From positions 124,001 to 188,000 of the forward strand of contig CBDDFS010000006.1 in NCBI GenBank assembly GCA_965227255.1: a DNA stretch of 64,000 bases. The letters are read 5' to 3'. How positions within the stretch are numbered: position 1 is the first letter of the stretch; every line of letters starts with the position of its first letter. Below the pieces are notes generated by a model, which did no database searches, was not told the origin of the DNA, and saw only the letters and a program-made list of their open reading frames with translations. Below, one piece after another: positions 9,062 through 17,826 of the stretch. Source of the DNA: CBDDFS01 sp965227255. GTDB lineage: Bacteria; Bacteroidota; Bacteroidia; Flavobacteriales_E; Vicingaceae. The translations under genes were made by a program, and so were the position numbers.

Positions 9062-10258
9062 ATGAGTTTGACCCTTTCAAATAGAGTTACCAATATGGCC
9101 GAATCGGAGACTTTGGCCATGAGCAGAAGAAGTCGAGAATTACGAGCTCAAGGTATTGATGTAATCACATTGAGCCTGGGTGAACCTGATTTCGACACAC
9201 CCGAATTTATCAAAGATGCCGCCAAAAAAGCAATGGATGAAAATCTCACCCATTACACACCGGTAGCAGCCTTTGCCGAAGTGAGGGAAGCCATTGCTCA
9301 TAAACTAAAAAGGGACAACGATCTTGATTACAAGGCGGAACAAATTGTGGTTTCCACTGGTGCCAAGCAATCCATTGCCAATGTTGTTTTTGCCTTGATC
9401 AACAAAGGTGATGAAGTTCTTCTTCCCGTGCCTTACTGGGTATCTTATCGGGAGATCATTAAAATGGCAGGAGGAATTCCCGTTGAGATCAAATCGGATG
9501 TATCGACGAATTACAAGGTTGATTTTTCGAAGATGGGTGATTACATCACAGACAAAACCAAACTGATGATTTTTTCATCTCCGTGCAACCCGAGTGGGAC
9601 GGTATTTTCAAAAGAGGACCTCAAAGATTTGGCCGGAGTGATGAAAGAACATCCAAATCTTTACGTGATCTCTGATGAGATCTACGAACACATCCTCTAC
9701 ACCAACAAACATGAAAGTCTGGCTCAGTTCGATGAGATCAAAGACCAGGTGATCACCGTGAATGGTGTGTCGAAGGGTTTCGCAATGACTGGATGGAGAG
9801 TTGGTTATATCGCTGCACCGGCACACATAGCCAAAGCATGTGAGAAAATCCAGGGACAGGTTACATCTGCCACATGCAGCATTGCACAGAAAGCAGCACA
9901 GGCGGCAATGGAAGCCGATCCTTCTGTCACGGCAGACATGGTAGCAGCATTCAAATCGAGAAAGAATCTGATCATGGATCTGATCAAAGAAATTCCGGGT
10001 TTTATTCCAAATGAACCTGAAGGCGCTTTCTATATGTTTCCTGATGTTTCCGGACTTTTCGGAAAGTCCTACAACGATTTTACGATTGAAAACTCGGTCG
10101 ATCTTTGTGATTATATCCTCAACGAAGGACACGTGGCCGTTGTTCCGGGTTCAGCATTTGGATCACCGGAATGTATCAGGATTTCCTATGCCGCATCGGA
10201 AGATGTTATCAGGGAAGCCATGAATCGAATCAAAAACGTCTTGTCAAAACTCAGTTAA
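9062..10258 (+). CDS. pyridoxal-phosphate aminotransferase, class I (aspartate aminotransferase-like)
   Basis: At 398 residues this is a full-length class I/II aminotransferase of the aspartate aminotransferase I-gamma type. Landmarks are LSLGEPDFDTP (38-48), the SPCNPSGT motif near 173-180, SDEIYEH, and the PLP-lysine motif SKGFAMTGWRVGY with Lys at about 238. It transfers the amino group between aspartate (or another amino acid) and 2-oxoglutarate in the cytoplasm. It is followed after 2 bases by the heptose kinase, so they are likely cotranscribed. Exact amino acid specificity is not certain. Confidence 0.9.
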   Translation: MSLTLSNRVTNMAESETLAMSRRSRELRAQGIDVITLSLGEPDFDTPEFIKDAAKKAMDENLTHYTPVAAFAEVREAIAHKLKRDNDLDYKAEQIVVSTGAKQSIANVVFALINKGDEVLLPVPYWVSYREIIKMAGGIPVEIKSDVSTNYKVDFSKMGDYITDKTKLMIFSSPCNPSGTVFSKEDLKDLAGVMKEHPNLYVISDEIYEHILYTNKHESLAQFDEIKDQVITVNGVSKGFAMTGWRVGYIAAPAHIAKACEKIQGQVTSATCSIAQKAAQAAMEADPSVTADMVAAFKSRKNLIMDLIKEIPGFIPNEPEGAFYMFPDVSGLFGKSYNDFTIENSVDLCDYILNEGHVAVVPGSAFGSPECIRISYAASEDVIREAMNRIKNVLSKLS

Positions 10259-10260
10259 TC

Positions 10261-11265
10261 TTGAGTATCAAATACCAGATAAATCAATTATTCGAAAGTT
10301 TCAACGACCTCAAGGTTTTGGTCATTGGAGATGTCATGATCGACTCCTATTATTCAGGAAAGGTTGACAGAATCTCTCCGGAAGCTCCCGTTCCAATCGT
10401 TTCTGTTTCGACGGAAGAAAATCGTTTGGGAGGAGCGGCCAACGTTGCAAGAAATATTCGAGCCATGGAGGCTACACCCATTTTGTGTTCCGTTGTTGGG
10501 GACGATTCTCATAGTGACGTCTTGGTTGGTTTGTGTGAAAAAGAAGGCATTCGCACAGATGGAATTCTGAAAGATGCAAATCGGGTTACAACGGTCAAGA
10601 CAAGGATCATAGGGAACAATCATCAGATGCTCAGGGTGGACTCGGAGAGAATTGAAGACTTGAGTAAAGAGAGCACGAAAGCTTTCGCTTCAAAAATTGA
10701 AGAGATACTCGATAAGGAAAAGGTCAGTGTCATCATCTTCGAGGATTATGACAAAGGAGTGATCTCGGAGGATCTGATCAAAAGTGTGATCGAAATGGCC
10801 GAAAAAAGGAATATTCCAACAACGGCTGATCCGAAAAAGAAGAATTTCCTGTCTTACAAAAACATCACTCTATTTAAGCCGAATCTCAAGGAACTAAAAG
10901 AGGGATTGAATGTAGATTTTGAAGGGCATGGTGACAAGGGTTTCCACGATGCTATTGAAAAGCTTAAGTCTCTTCTCAATGCTAAAAATATTTTCATAAC
11001 ACTGTCGGAAGATGGTGTTTATTTCAAATCGGATGATGAAGAATTTCAGATTCCTGCACATCTAAGAAACATTTCCGACGTTTCCGGAGCCGGTGACACT
11101 GTGATCAGCGTTGCTTCACTTTGTCTGGCGAAAGAACAGAACGGACATATGATCGCTTTTCTGTCGAACCTGGCCGGCGGCCTGGTTTGTGAAAAAGTAG
11201 GGGTAGTACCCATCGAAAAGGATGTATTGTTGCAGGAAGCGATTTCTTCCATAAAAATTGATTGA
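10261..11265 (+). CDS. rfaE1: D-glycero-beta-D-manno-heptose-7-phosphate kinase (RfaE domain I, PfkB family)
   Basis: This PfkB-family sugar kinase has GDVMIDSYYSGKVDRISPEA near the start, GGAANVARNI (sugar binding) and DVSGAGDT (catalytic Asp and anion hole). These match the kinase half of HldE/RfaE, which phosphorylates heptose-7-phosphate for ADP-heptose and LPS core synthesis. The nucleotidyltransferase half is absent, so it must be encoded elsewhere if the pathway operates. I choose TTG at 10261 as start: it follows the aminotransferase stop by 2 bases and gives the family's N terminus; the only upstream ATG in frame lies deep inside the aminotransferase gene. Its stop overlaps the trkH start (TGATG). 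Confidence 0.8.
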   Translation: MSIKYQINQLFESFNDLKVLVIGDVMIDSYYSGKVDRISPEAPVPIVSVSTEENRLGGAANVARNIRAMEATPILCSVVGDDSHSDVLVGLCEKEGIRTDGILKDANRVTTVKTRIIGNNHQMLRVDSERIEDLSKESTKAFASKIEEILDKEKVSVIIFEDYDKGVISEDLIKSVIEMAEKRNIPTTADPKKKNFLSYKNITLFKPNLKELKEGLNVDFEGHGDKGFHDAIEKLKSLLNAKNIFITLSEDGVYFKSDDEEFQIPAHLRNISDVSGAGDTVISVASLCLAKEQNGHMIAFLSNLAGGLVCEKVGVVPIEKDVLLQEAISSIKID

Positions 11266-13091
11266 TGTCGGTTCAGCGTATCCGTGAAAGGATAAACCTG
11301 AAAATTTACAGTTCGAAAACTCTGGCCTTGAATATTTCAAGGATCATGATTGTTTTCGCCTCAATTCTCGCCCTGGGAACCCTCATCTATTATCACGGTT
11401 TCCCTCAGAGTGATGAGAATGCGCGCTTTCTGATATTTATCGTAGAGGCCAGTTTTGCCATCTATATTTTCAATTATTTCCTGCGAATATTCTATTCCTT
11501 CGAACCCCTGAAACTAATTCGGGACAATTGGTTTGAGGGCATACTCATGGCCTTTCTCATTGTGGAAGGCATCAGTTACAATGTCTTTGATGTACTTATT
11601 ATTTCTGAGCTCTTCATACGTCTCGGCATTAAGAACATTGGCCATTATTACGCCATTTTCATTCAATTGTATTTTTTCAGTGTAGTAGTAGTGAAAGTGG
11701 TGAAAAGCAGCACCATTCTACCGAACATCAAGATCCATCCTTCGAATATTTTCATTGCAAGTTTCCTCGGACTGATCTTCCTTGGTACGGGCCTTTTAAT
11801 GTTACCGGAGATGACTACACTGGCGGGATCCATGCCATTTGTTGATGCGCTCTTTACCTCCACAAGTGCGACTTGTGTGACCGGGTTGATTCTATACGAC
11901 ACACCAACGTATTTTACTTTCAAAGGACAGTTCATCATCATGATTCTCATCAAACTGGGAGGTTTGAATATCATCGCCTTTGGTAGTTTTCTTGCTCTGG
12001 CATCCAAGTTTGGTGTGGGATTAAAGCAGCACTCTGTCTTGGAGGACTTTGTTCACAAAGACTCTGTTCTGAGTTCGAAAGGAATGCTTGGAAAAGTTAT
12101 TATTTGGAGTATTGCCATTGAGGTCATTGGCAGTTTGCTACTTTTCTTTTTCTGGTCTAAGGACATTCCCTTTAAAAGTCTGAACGACAAAATCTTTTTC
12201 TCCGTTTTTCATTCCTTTTCGGCCTTCAATAATGCGGGATTCTCGCTCTTTACGGATGGCCTTTACAATGATGTGGTTAAAGAAAATTATGCCATTCACA
12301 ATATTGTGACCTTACTTGTTTTCTTTGGAGCCCTCGGTTTCATGGCCATATTTGATCTATTTGATGTCGACAAGGTTCGAGAGCGTGCGAAATTCCCCTG
12401 GAAACAATTGAGCTTCAGCACAAAAATTGCACTGTATTTCTCGGTGGGCCTGGTTGTATTTGGAACCATTTTGTTCTACTTACTTGAAAAAGATAATACA
12501 CTCGAAGGCCAGAGTATCGGAGGTATGATTACTACCTCTCTGTTTCAGTCGGTAACGAGAACTTCCGGATTTAACACAGTGGATATTGGATCCATTGGTA
12601 TTCCAATGCTTATTGTTTTGATCTTCCTGATGTTCGTTGGCTCAAGCTCTAGTTCTACCGGTGGTGGAATAAAAACATCAACCTTTGCCTTGCTCTGGGC
12701 CTCAACCATTGCGACTATCAGAGGTCGAAAAAATCCGGAGTTATTTAAGAAATCCATTTCAAATGAATTGGTCTTCAGGGCCTATTCCGTCTTTCTATTC
12801 TTTGTTGTGGGAAACCTTATTTCCATCTTCTTGTTAAGCATTACGGAGACGAGGATACTGGCTATGGAAGGTCGCTCACTTCTCGACCTGATCTTTGAGG
12901 AAGTTTCGGCATTTGGAACTGTTGGACTATCAACCGGGATCACAAGTGAACTGAGTAATTTTGGAAAGATCATCATTGTCGTTTCGATGTTCGTAGGCAG
13001 GGTTGGAACACTTACTGTTGCCTTTGCCTTTGGAAAAAAACCAATTAGTACAAGTTATAAATACCCTAACGGCCACACCATGGTCGGTTAA
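11265..13091 (+). CDS. trkH: TrkH/KtrB family potassium uptake protein
   Basis: This membrane protein of about 608 residues has the fourfold pore repeats of the TrkH/KtrB superfamily, with selectivity-filter glycines visible in TSATCVTGL, AFNNAGFSL, VTRTSGFNTVD and SAFGTVGLS. It carries a longer N-terminal section with several extra helices before the pore domains. The function is K+ uptake across the inner membrane; the usual cytoplasmic NAD-binding partner TrkA is not in this window. The ATG overlaps the stop of the kinase gene by one base, suggesting translational coupling. Confidence 0.88.
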   Translation: MSVQRIRERINLKIYSSKTLALNISRIMIVFASILALGTLIYYHGFPQSDENARFLIFIVEASFAIYIFNYFLRIFYSFEPLKLIRDNWFEGILMAFLIVEGISYNVFDVLIISELFIRLGIKNIGHYYAIFIQLYFFSVVVVKVVKSSTILPNIKIHPSNIFIASFLGLIFLGTGLLMLPEMTTLAGSMPFVDALFTSTSATCVTGLILYDTPTYFTFKGQFIIMILIKLGGLNIIAFGSFLALASKFGVGLKQHSVLEDFVHKDSVLSSKGMLGKVIIWSIAIEVIGSLLLFFFWSKDIPFKSLNDKIFFSVFHSFSAFNNAGFSLFTDGLYNDVVKENYAIHNIVTLLVFFGALGFMAIFDLFDVDKVRERAKFPWKQLSFSTKIALYFSVGLVVFGTILFYLLEKDNTLEGQSIGGMITTSLFQSVTRTSGFNTVDIGSIGIPMLIVLIFLMFVGSSSSSTGGGIKTSTFALLWASTIATIRGRKNPELFKKSISNELVFRAYSVFLFFVVGNLISIFLLSITETRILAMEGRSLLDLIFEEVSAFGTVGLSTGITSELSNFGKIIIVVSMFVGRVGTLTVAFAFGKKPISTSYKYPNGHTMVG

Positions 13092-13093
13092 TC

Positions 13094-13822
13094 ATGGCAG
13101 AAGTAAAACCATATGAGAATCAGGAAGCGGGCAAAAAAGAGCAGGTCCGTACCATGTTCAATAACATTTCATCCAATTACGATTTCCTGAATCATTTCCT
13201 CTCACTGGGCATTGACAAATTGTGGAGAAAGAAATCCGTGTCATTGCTCAAGGCAGATCAGCCTAAAAGAATTCTTGACGTGGCCACAGGTACCGGAGAT
13301 TTTGCCATTGAAAGTCTGAAGTTAAAACCAGAATCTATCATCGGAGTAGATATTTCGGAGTTGATGCTCGAAGAAGGCAAGAAGAAAATGGTCAAAAAAG
13401 GCTTTGACGATGTCATTTCAATGGAGGTTGGAGATTCGGAAAATCTCAGATTTGAAGACAATAGTTTTGATGCTATTACCGTTGGATTTGGTGTAAGAAA
13501 TTTCGAGAATCTGGAAAAAGGCATGAAGGAAATGTGCAGGGTATTGAGAAAGGATGGAAAACTTGTAGTTCTTGAGTTTTCCAAACCACATTCATTCCCC
13601 TTCAAGCAGATCTACAATCTATACTTTACCAGAATACTGCCTTTTATAGGTAGGAGCATATCAAAGGATAAAAGAGCCTATTCGTATTTACATGAATCTG
13701 TAAATGCTTTTCCCGAGGGACCCGATTTTCTTCAGATCATGGAAAAATGCGGTTTTCAGGATGGTAGTCAGACCCGTCTTTTCAACGGCATTGCTTCCAT
13801 CTATGTTGGTAAAAAAAAGTAA
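13094..13822 (+). CDS. menG: demethylmenaquinone methyltransferase (UbiE/MenG)
   Basis: This 242-residue SAM methyltransferase has the UbiE/MenG signatures: NNISSNYDFLNHFLSLGID, motif I LDVATGTGDFAIE, and VGFGVRNFENLEKGMKEMCR then VLRKDGKLVVLEFSKP. In Bacteroidota it carries out the last step of menaquinone synthesis, C-methylation of demethylmenaquinone at the inner membrane. It starts 2 bases after trkH. The gene order menG-porT-trmH is one I know from other Bacteroidota, so the placement is conserved although the functional link with porT is unclear. Confidence 0.9.
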   Translation: MAEVKPYENQEAGKKEQVRTMFNNISSNYDFLNHFLSLGIDKLWRKKSVSLLKADQPKRILDVATGTGDFAIESLKLKPESIIGVDISELMLEEGKKKMVKKGFDDVISMEVGDSENLRFEDNSFDAITVGFGVRNFENLEKGMKEMCRVLRKDGKLVVLEFSKPHSFPFKQIYNLYFTRILPFIGRSISKDKRAYSYLHESVNAFPEGPDFLQIMEKCGFQDGSQTRLFNGIASIYVGKKK

Positions 13823-13852
13823 TTTGATCGTACACAGAGAATTATACTTTTA
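13823..13852 (+). promoter_or_regulatory. promoter for porT (TTTG-N18-TACTTTTA)
   Basis: A -33 TTTG and a -7 TACTTTTA, seven of eight matches to TAnnTTTG, are separated by 18 bases, inside the allowed 17-23. The -7 element ends 14 bases before the preferred ATG of porT, so porT can be transcribed independently of menG. Confidence 0.5.
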
Positions 13853-13866
13853 AATTCGTGCTGTTG

Positions 13867-14601
13867 ATGAAGGGTTTTTGCAAAAGTTTATTTCTGTTTC
13901 TGATGGCTTCGGTGGTCTTGGTCCCTAGTTCTTTTTCACAAGAAAAAAAGTCCAAGAATCTGCCGAATTTCGATCGAAGAATGTTCCACTTCGGTTTCGT
14001 GATCGGACTGAATCAGGCTCACATGGAGTTACAGAGAAAGGCTCCTACAAGCAACATTGATTCTCTACACGTTATCAGGGTTGCACCGCAGGGTGGATTC
14101 AATCTGGGCATTGTTTCTTCTTTTTCCATTGCAGAATATTTGAAACTTCGATTCGTACCTACTCTTTCTTTTGCTCAGAGAAACCTTGAATATTACTATA
14201 AACTGAACAGTAATGGTGAATGGATATTTGAGGAAAAGGCCATTGAATCTACTTATGTACAGTTTCCTTTATCGTTAAAATACAAATCAAAGCGTCTCAA
14301 TAATTTTTCAGCCTACCTTATTGGAGGGGGAAATTATTCCATTGATCTTGTCGCCGATGAAAACGTAGATAACTCAAGAAACACGAACGAAGAGATCGTT
14401 ATCAAGATGAAAAGAAATACGTTTCAGGCTGAGATTGGAGTAGGAACCGACTTTTACCTGGAATACTTCAAGTTTGGAATTGAAGCCAAAATGCAATATA
14501 CCATTGGCAATACATTGGTTCAGGACAACACGGTTTATTCAGAGCCGATCCAGGGTTTGATTCCAAGAATGTTCGTTCTTTCCTTCACTTTTGAAGGCTA
14601 G
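13867..14601 (+). CDS. porT: type IX secretion / gliding protein PorT
   Basis: The protein has a signal peptide (KSLFLFLMASVVLVPSSFSQ) and an outer-membrane beta-barrel body of the PorT/OMP_b-brl_2 type, ending in the aromatic FVLSFTFEG. PorT (SprT in Flavobacterium) is needed for type IX secretion of cell-surface proteins and for gliding. The assignment rests on fold and on the conserved place between menG and trmH. I start at the ATG at 13867 and not the GTG nine bases upstream, because it gives the better signal peptide. The stop TAG interlocks with the stop of convergent trmH. Confidence 0.75.
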   Translation: MKGFCKSLFLFLMASVVLVPSSFSQEKKSKNLPNFDRRMFHFGFVIGLNQAHMELQRKAPTSNIDSLHVIRVAPQGGFNLGIVSSFSIAEYLKLRFVPTLSFAQRNLEYYYKLNSNGEWIFEEKAIESTYVQFPLSLKYKSKRLNNFSAYLIGGGNYSIDLVADENVDNSRNTNEEIVIKMKRNTFQAEIGVGTDFYLEYFKFGIEAKMQYTIGNTLVQDNTVYSEPIQGLIPRMFVLSFTFEG

Positions 14602-15329
14602 GAAGGCCTTCTGAATTCAGCACAAATAATACCGGTCGCGACGGCGACATTCAATGATTCGGCTTTTCCATGAGCCGGGATCTTGATTCGATCAGAACTC
14701 ATTTTCATCACATCACTACTTACCCCTTTGGATTCATTTCCTAAAACGAGAATGCTCTTTTGAGGAATTTCGATTTCATATAAATTCTTCCCATCAAGTG
14801 AGGTGCTGAAAACTTTAAAGTCAGTGATTAGATCTGGAATTACTGTAGTCAGGTCGACGTAAAATATTTTAACCCTCGACAAGGAACCCATGGTACTCTG
14901 AACTACTTTGGGGTTATAGATATCAGCACAATCCTTTGAACAAAGAATTTGATCTATGCCGAACCAATCTGCAATTCGCACGATGGTTCCCATATTACCG
15001 GGATCCTGGATTCTGTCACAAGCCAATAACAGATCACCCTTCGGTCCAACATCTTTAAACTCCGTTTCGCCAAACTCAAAGATGCCAAGTGAATCCTGTG
15101 GATGCTGAAGATTTGAAATTTGCTTTAATTCCTTTTCACTGATCTCGAAAACATTGTCCTTAGCCGATACCTTTGAAGAATCGAGTGTAAATATCTTACG
15201 ATAAGAATGGCGTGAATTAAGGAGTTCATTTATTATTTTACTGCCTTCGGCAACAAAACAATGTGTCTCCCGTCGATACTTGTTTGTCGAAAGACTGCGA
15301 ATAAATTTTATGTCGTTTTTACTTAACAT
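14598..15329 (-). CDS. TrmH/SpoU family RNA 2'-O-methyltransferase
   Basis: The 243-residue protein carries the three SPOUT motifs: DRIQDPGNMGTIVRIADWFG (motif 1), LVLGNESKGVS (motif 2) and IPAHGKAESLNVAVATGI (motif 3), plus an N-terminal SpoU substrate-binding region with HCFVAEGSKIINELL. These enzymes form a trefoil knot and methylate a ribose 2'-OH in rRNA or tRNA. The target nucleotide cannot be deduced. It overlaps porT at the 3' end by 4 bases and is divergent from the BamA/TamA-like gene. Confidence 0.88.
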   Translation of the reverse strand: MLSKNDIKFIRSLSTNKYRRETHCFVAEGSKIINELLNSRHSYRKIFTLDSSKVSAKDNVFEISEKELKQISNLQHPQDSLGIFEFGETEFKDVGPKGDLLLACDRIQDPGNMGTIVRIADWFGIDQILCSKDCADIYNPKVVQSTMGSLSRVKIFYVDLTTVIPDLITDFKVFSTSLDGKNLYEIEIPQKSILVLGNESKGVSSDVMKMSSDRIKIPAHGKAESLNVAVATGIICAEFRRPS

Positions 15330-15405
15330 TGTTTACTCAATCGCAAATCTAACAAAGCACTTGACAATCTTTGATTTATTTACCGGCAGAAGTCGGATTT
15401 TCTTG

Positions 15406-17751
15406 ATGATCATGGCATTGTCGCTGATCTTTTCATCCTGTTCGGTTACCCGCGATGTTCCCGACGACCAAGTGCTTTTGAATAAGGTTAAGGTCGATAT
15501 ACCTGACAGAAATCTTAAATCATCCATGAGTTCCCTTGTGAACCAAAAAGAGAATCGGAAAATTCTCTGGGTGACACGATTCAAACTTAGATTCTACTCC
15601 TCTTTTCTCTTCAAGAAAGACAGTCAGAAAAAAATGAGATACAATGTAGGTGAACCACCGGTACTTTATGACTCAGTGTCAGCGCGCAACACTGTTCAAC
15701 AGATGAGGGCATACCTCAAAAACAGAGGGTACTATCAAAACCGTGTCAGTTATCGAGAAGAAATAAGAAAATCAAATCCAAAGAAAATGAAGGTCATCTA
15801 TGAAATTGATCCGGGCACACCCACTCTGATTTCCGACGTCATTTTGGACATTCATGATGAGGATGTGAGAAAAGCGATTGAGAAAAGCATGGACAAAAGC
15901 CTCATAAAAAAGGGAAATAACTTTGATCTCGACGTTCTCGAAAATGAAAGAAAACGCCTGGTCAAACATTTACAGAACAACGCCTATTTCTTCTTCTCGA
16001 ATGATCTTATTTTCTATGTGGCCGATACAATTAAAGAGAAGAACAAGGCCATTATTACTTACAAGATCAAAACGAATCCGGTAAAATATTTTGGCGACTC
16101 AACCAAGGTGAATCCTTATATGACTTATAAGATCCGGAATGTATTCGTTAGACAGGATTTCCAAAGAGGTTTGTCGAAAGAAGGAAATAATGAGGTCACG
16201 GATGAATTCGGATACAAATTCCTGAATTCAAGCGGATTCACTGTCAAACCAAAAGTGATCAGTCGATCTATTTTCCATGGCTCTGATGAATTCTATACCC
16301 TGGAGAATCATGAAAGCACATACCGTAGACTTCAGGCTCTGAACAACTACAAATATGTGAACCTTACGTACAGAAAATCGGCCGATTCCCTTCCCAGATA
16401 TCTCGATTGTGTTGTAAACCTTTCTCCAGGAAAACCTGAATCCATTGGTATTGAAATGAACCTTACCAATACAGGCGGTTTCCAGGGCATCAACCTTACA
16501 ACGAGTTATGTTCACAGGAATATTTTCCGTGGTGCAGAAATGCTTCGTTTTTCAATTTATACAGGTGCCGAAGCACAGCTTACGAGGAGTACGATCACTT
16601 CTTCAAATGTCGATCAAAACAACAATGAGCTGAATAACCCCATTTTGAACACAATTGAGATCGGACCTGAGGTAAGTCTAACCTTACCAAAATTTTTATT
16701 ACCTGTAGATCAAAATAAGTTCGCCAAACGATTCATTCCGACTACCACAATAACGGCTTCATATAACTACCAGCAGAGACCTGACTACAAAAGGAATATT
16801 ATCAACGGAGGTCTTATTTACTCCTGGAAGGAGTCTAAAACAAAAACACATGCGATTCAGCCTGTGAACCTGAATCAGGTCGAGATCGATCCAAGCGATG
16901 ATTTTCAATTGCGACTTGACACGCTGGATAATGCCTCGCTTAGAGCAAGTTATGAAGACAACTTCATTGCTTCAATCTCCTACAATTTTGTGTACAACAA
17001 TCAGATTCTAAACAAAAAGAAATCCTACCAGATATTAAGAGCCAATGTGGAATTGGCCGGAAACCTCATTTCGCTTTTACAGGATAATGTTTTGAATCTG
17101 AATAGTCAGGTAGTTGTATCAGGTGACAGAGAAAAGACAGTATATCTGATCAATGGAATTCCATATGCCCAGTTCTTCAGAACATTCGTTGAATTCGTTC
17201 CACACATTGTCATTAATCCTGCCAACAAGTTTGTATCAAGAACATTCATCGGTGTTGGTATTCCTTATGGGAACTCTTTTTCCATGCCATTTGTCCGAAG
17301 CTTTTATGGCGGTGGTGCCAACGGAATCAGGGCATGGGAAGCCAGAACCCTTGGTCCCGGTTCGATATCAAACGATAGCACCGAGGCAGCCAGCATCGAT
17401 CAGATCGGTGATATTAAAATTGAACAAAACCTGGAATATCGATTCAGAATTATAAGTTTTCTCGAAGGAGCGGCTTTTGTTGATATGGGTAATATCTGGG
17501 TGTTCAACAATCCTGAATTCGATGAAGCAGCGAATTTCCAATTCTCCAACCTATGGAAGGACCTAGCCATAGGAACCGGACTCGGCATCAGATTGAATTT
17601 TGATTATTTCGTTGTTCGACTTGACTACGGTACAAGAATCAAGGATCCGGGGAGGCGCATACCGGGCACGAATGAAGTTGACCAGTCATTTCTATTCGAC
17701 CTAAGCATCGACAACAGCGCCTTGAATTTTGCCGTTGGTTATCCATTCTGA
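15406..17751 (+). CDS. BamA/TamA family outer-membrane lipoprotein
   Basis: I start at MIMALSLIFSSCSVTRDVPD, a lipoprotein signal with acylatable Cys, a form that Bacteroidota TamA/BamA homologues typically show; an ATG at 15310 would add 32 residues. The periplasmic half carries POTRA-like regions (YLKNRGYYQNRVSY, LKRLVKHLQNN-type motif), and the last 400 residues form a 16-strand-type surface-antigen barrel with the conserved FYGGGANGIRAWEARTLGPG region (the VRGF/IRGW loop-6 motif as IRAW) and FVDMGNIW. It likely folds or exports envelope proteins at the outer membrane. The position beside porT and trmH is shared in the phylum. Confidence 0.82.
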   Translation: MIMALSLIFSSCSVTRDVPDDQVLLNKVKVDIPDRNLKSSMSSLVNQKENRKILWVTRFKLRFYSSFLFKKDSQKKMRYNVGEPPVLYDSVSARNTVQQMRAYLKNRGYYQNRVSYREEIRKSNPKKMKVIYEIDPGTPTLISDVILDIHDEDVRKAIEKSMDKSLIKKGNNFDLDVLENERKRLVKHLQNNAYFFFSNDLIFYVADTIKEKNKAIITYKIKTNPVKYFGDSTKVNPYMTYKIRNVFVRQDFQRGLSKEGNNEVTDEFGYKFLNSSGFTVKPKVISRSIFHGSDEFYTLENHESTYRRLQALNNYKYVNLTYRKSADSLPRYLDCVVNLSPGKPESIGIEMNLTNTGGFQGINLTTSYVHRNIFRGAEMLRFSIYTGAEAQLTRSTITSSNVDQNNNELNNPILNTIEIGPEVSLTLPKFLLPVDQNKFAKRFIPTTTITASYNYQQRPDYKRNIINGGLIYSWKESKTKTHAIQPVNLNQVEIDPSDDFQLRLDTLDNASLRASYEDNFIASISYNFVYNNQILNKKKSYQILRANVELAGNLISLLQDNVLNLNSQVVVSGDREKTVYLINGIPYAQFFRTFVEFVPHIVINPANKFVSRTFIGVGIPYGNSFSMPFVRSFYGGGANGIRAWEARTLGPGSISNDSTEAASIDQIGDIKIEQNLEYRFRIISFLEGAAFVDMGNIWVFNNPEFDEAANFQFSNLWKDLAIGTGLGIRLNFDYFVVRLDYGTRIKDPGRRIPGTNEVDQSFLFDLSIDNSALNFAVGYPF

Positions 17752-17791
17752 CAAAAGAAAGAATACGACAACCTGATAAGCTTAGTTTTAT

Positions 17792-17799
17792 TAGTTTTG
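17792..17799 (+). promoter_or_regulatory. -7 promoter element for fbaB
   Basis: TAGTTTTG matches TAnnTTTG exactly and lies 27 bases before the chosen ATG. The -33 region lacks a clear TTTG. Confidence 0.5.
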
Positions 17800-17826
17800 T
17801 CGTCCATTTTTCAAAACCATTTTTCA

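Noticed and set aside
9608..10132. 174-codon minus-strand ORF inside the aminotransferase gene
   Set aside because: Lies fully opposite strongly conserved aminotransferase codons, Cys-rich translation without family resemblance.
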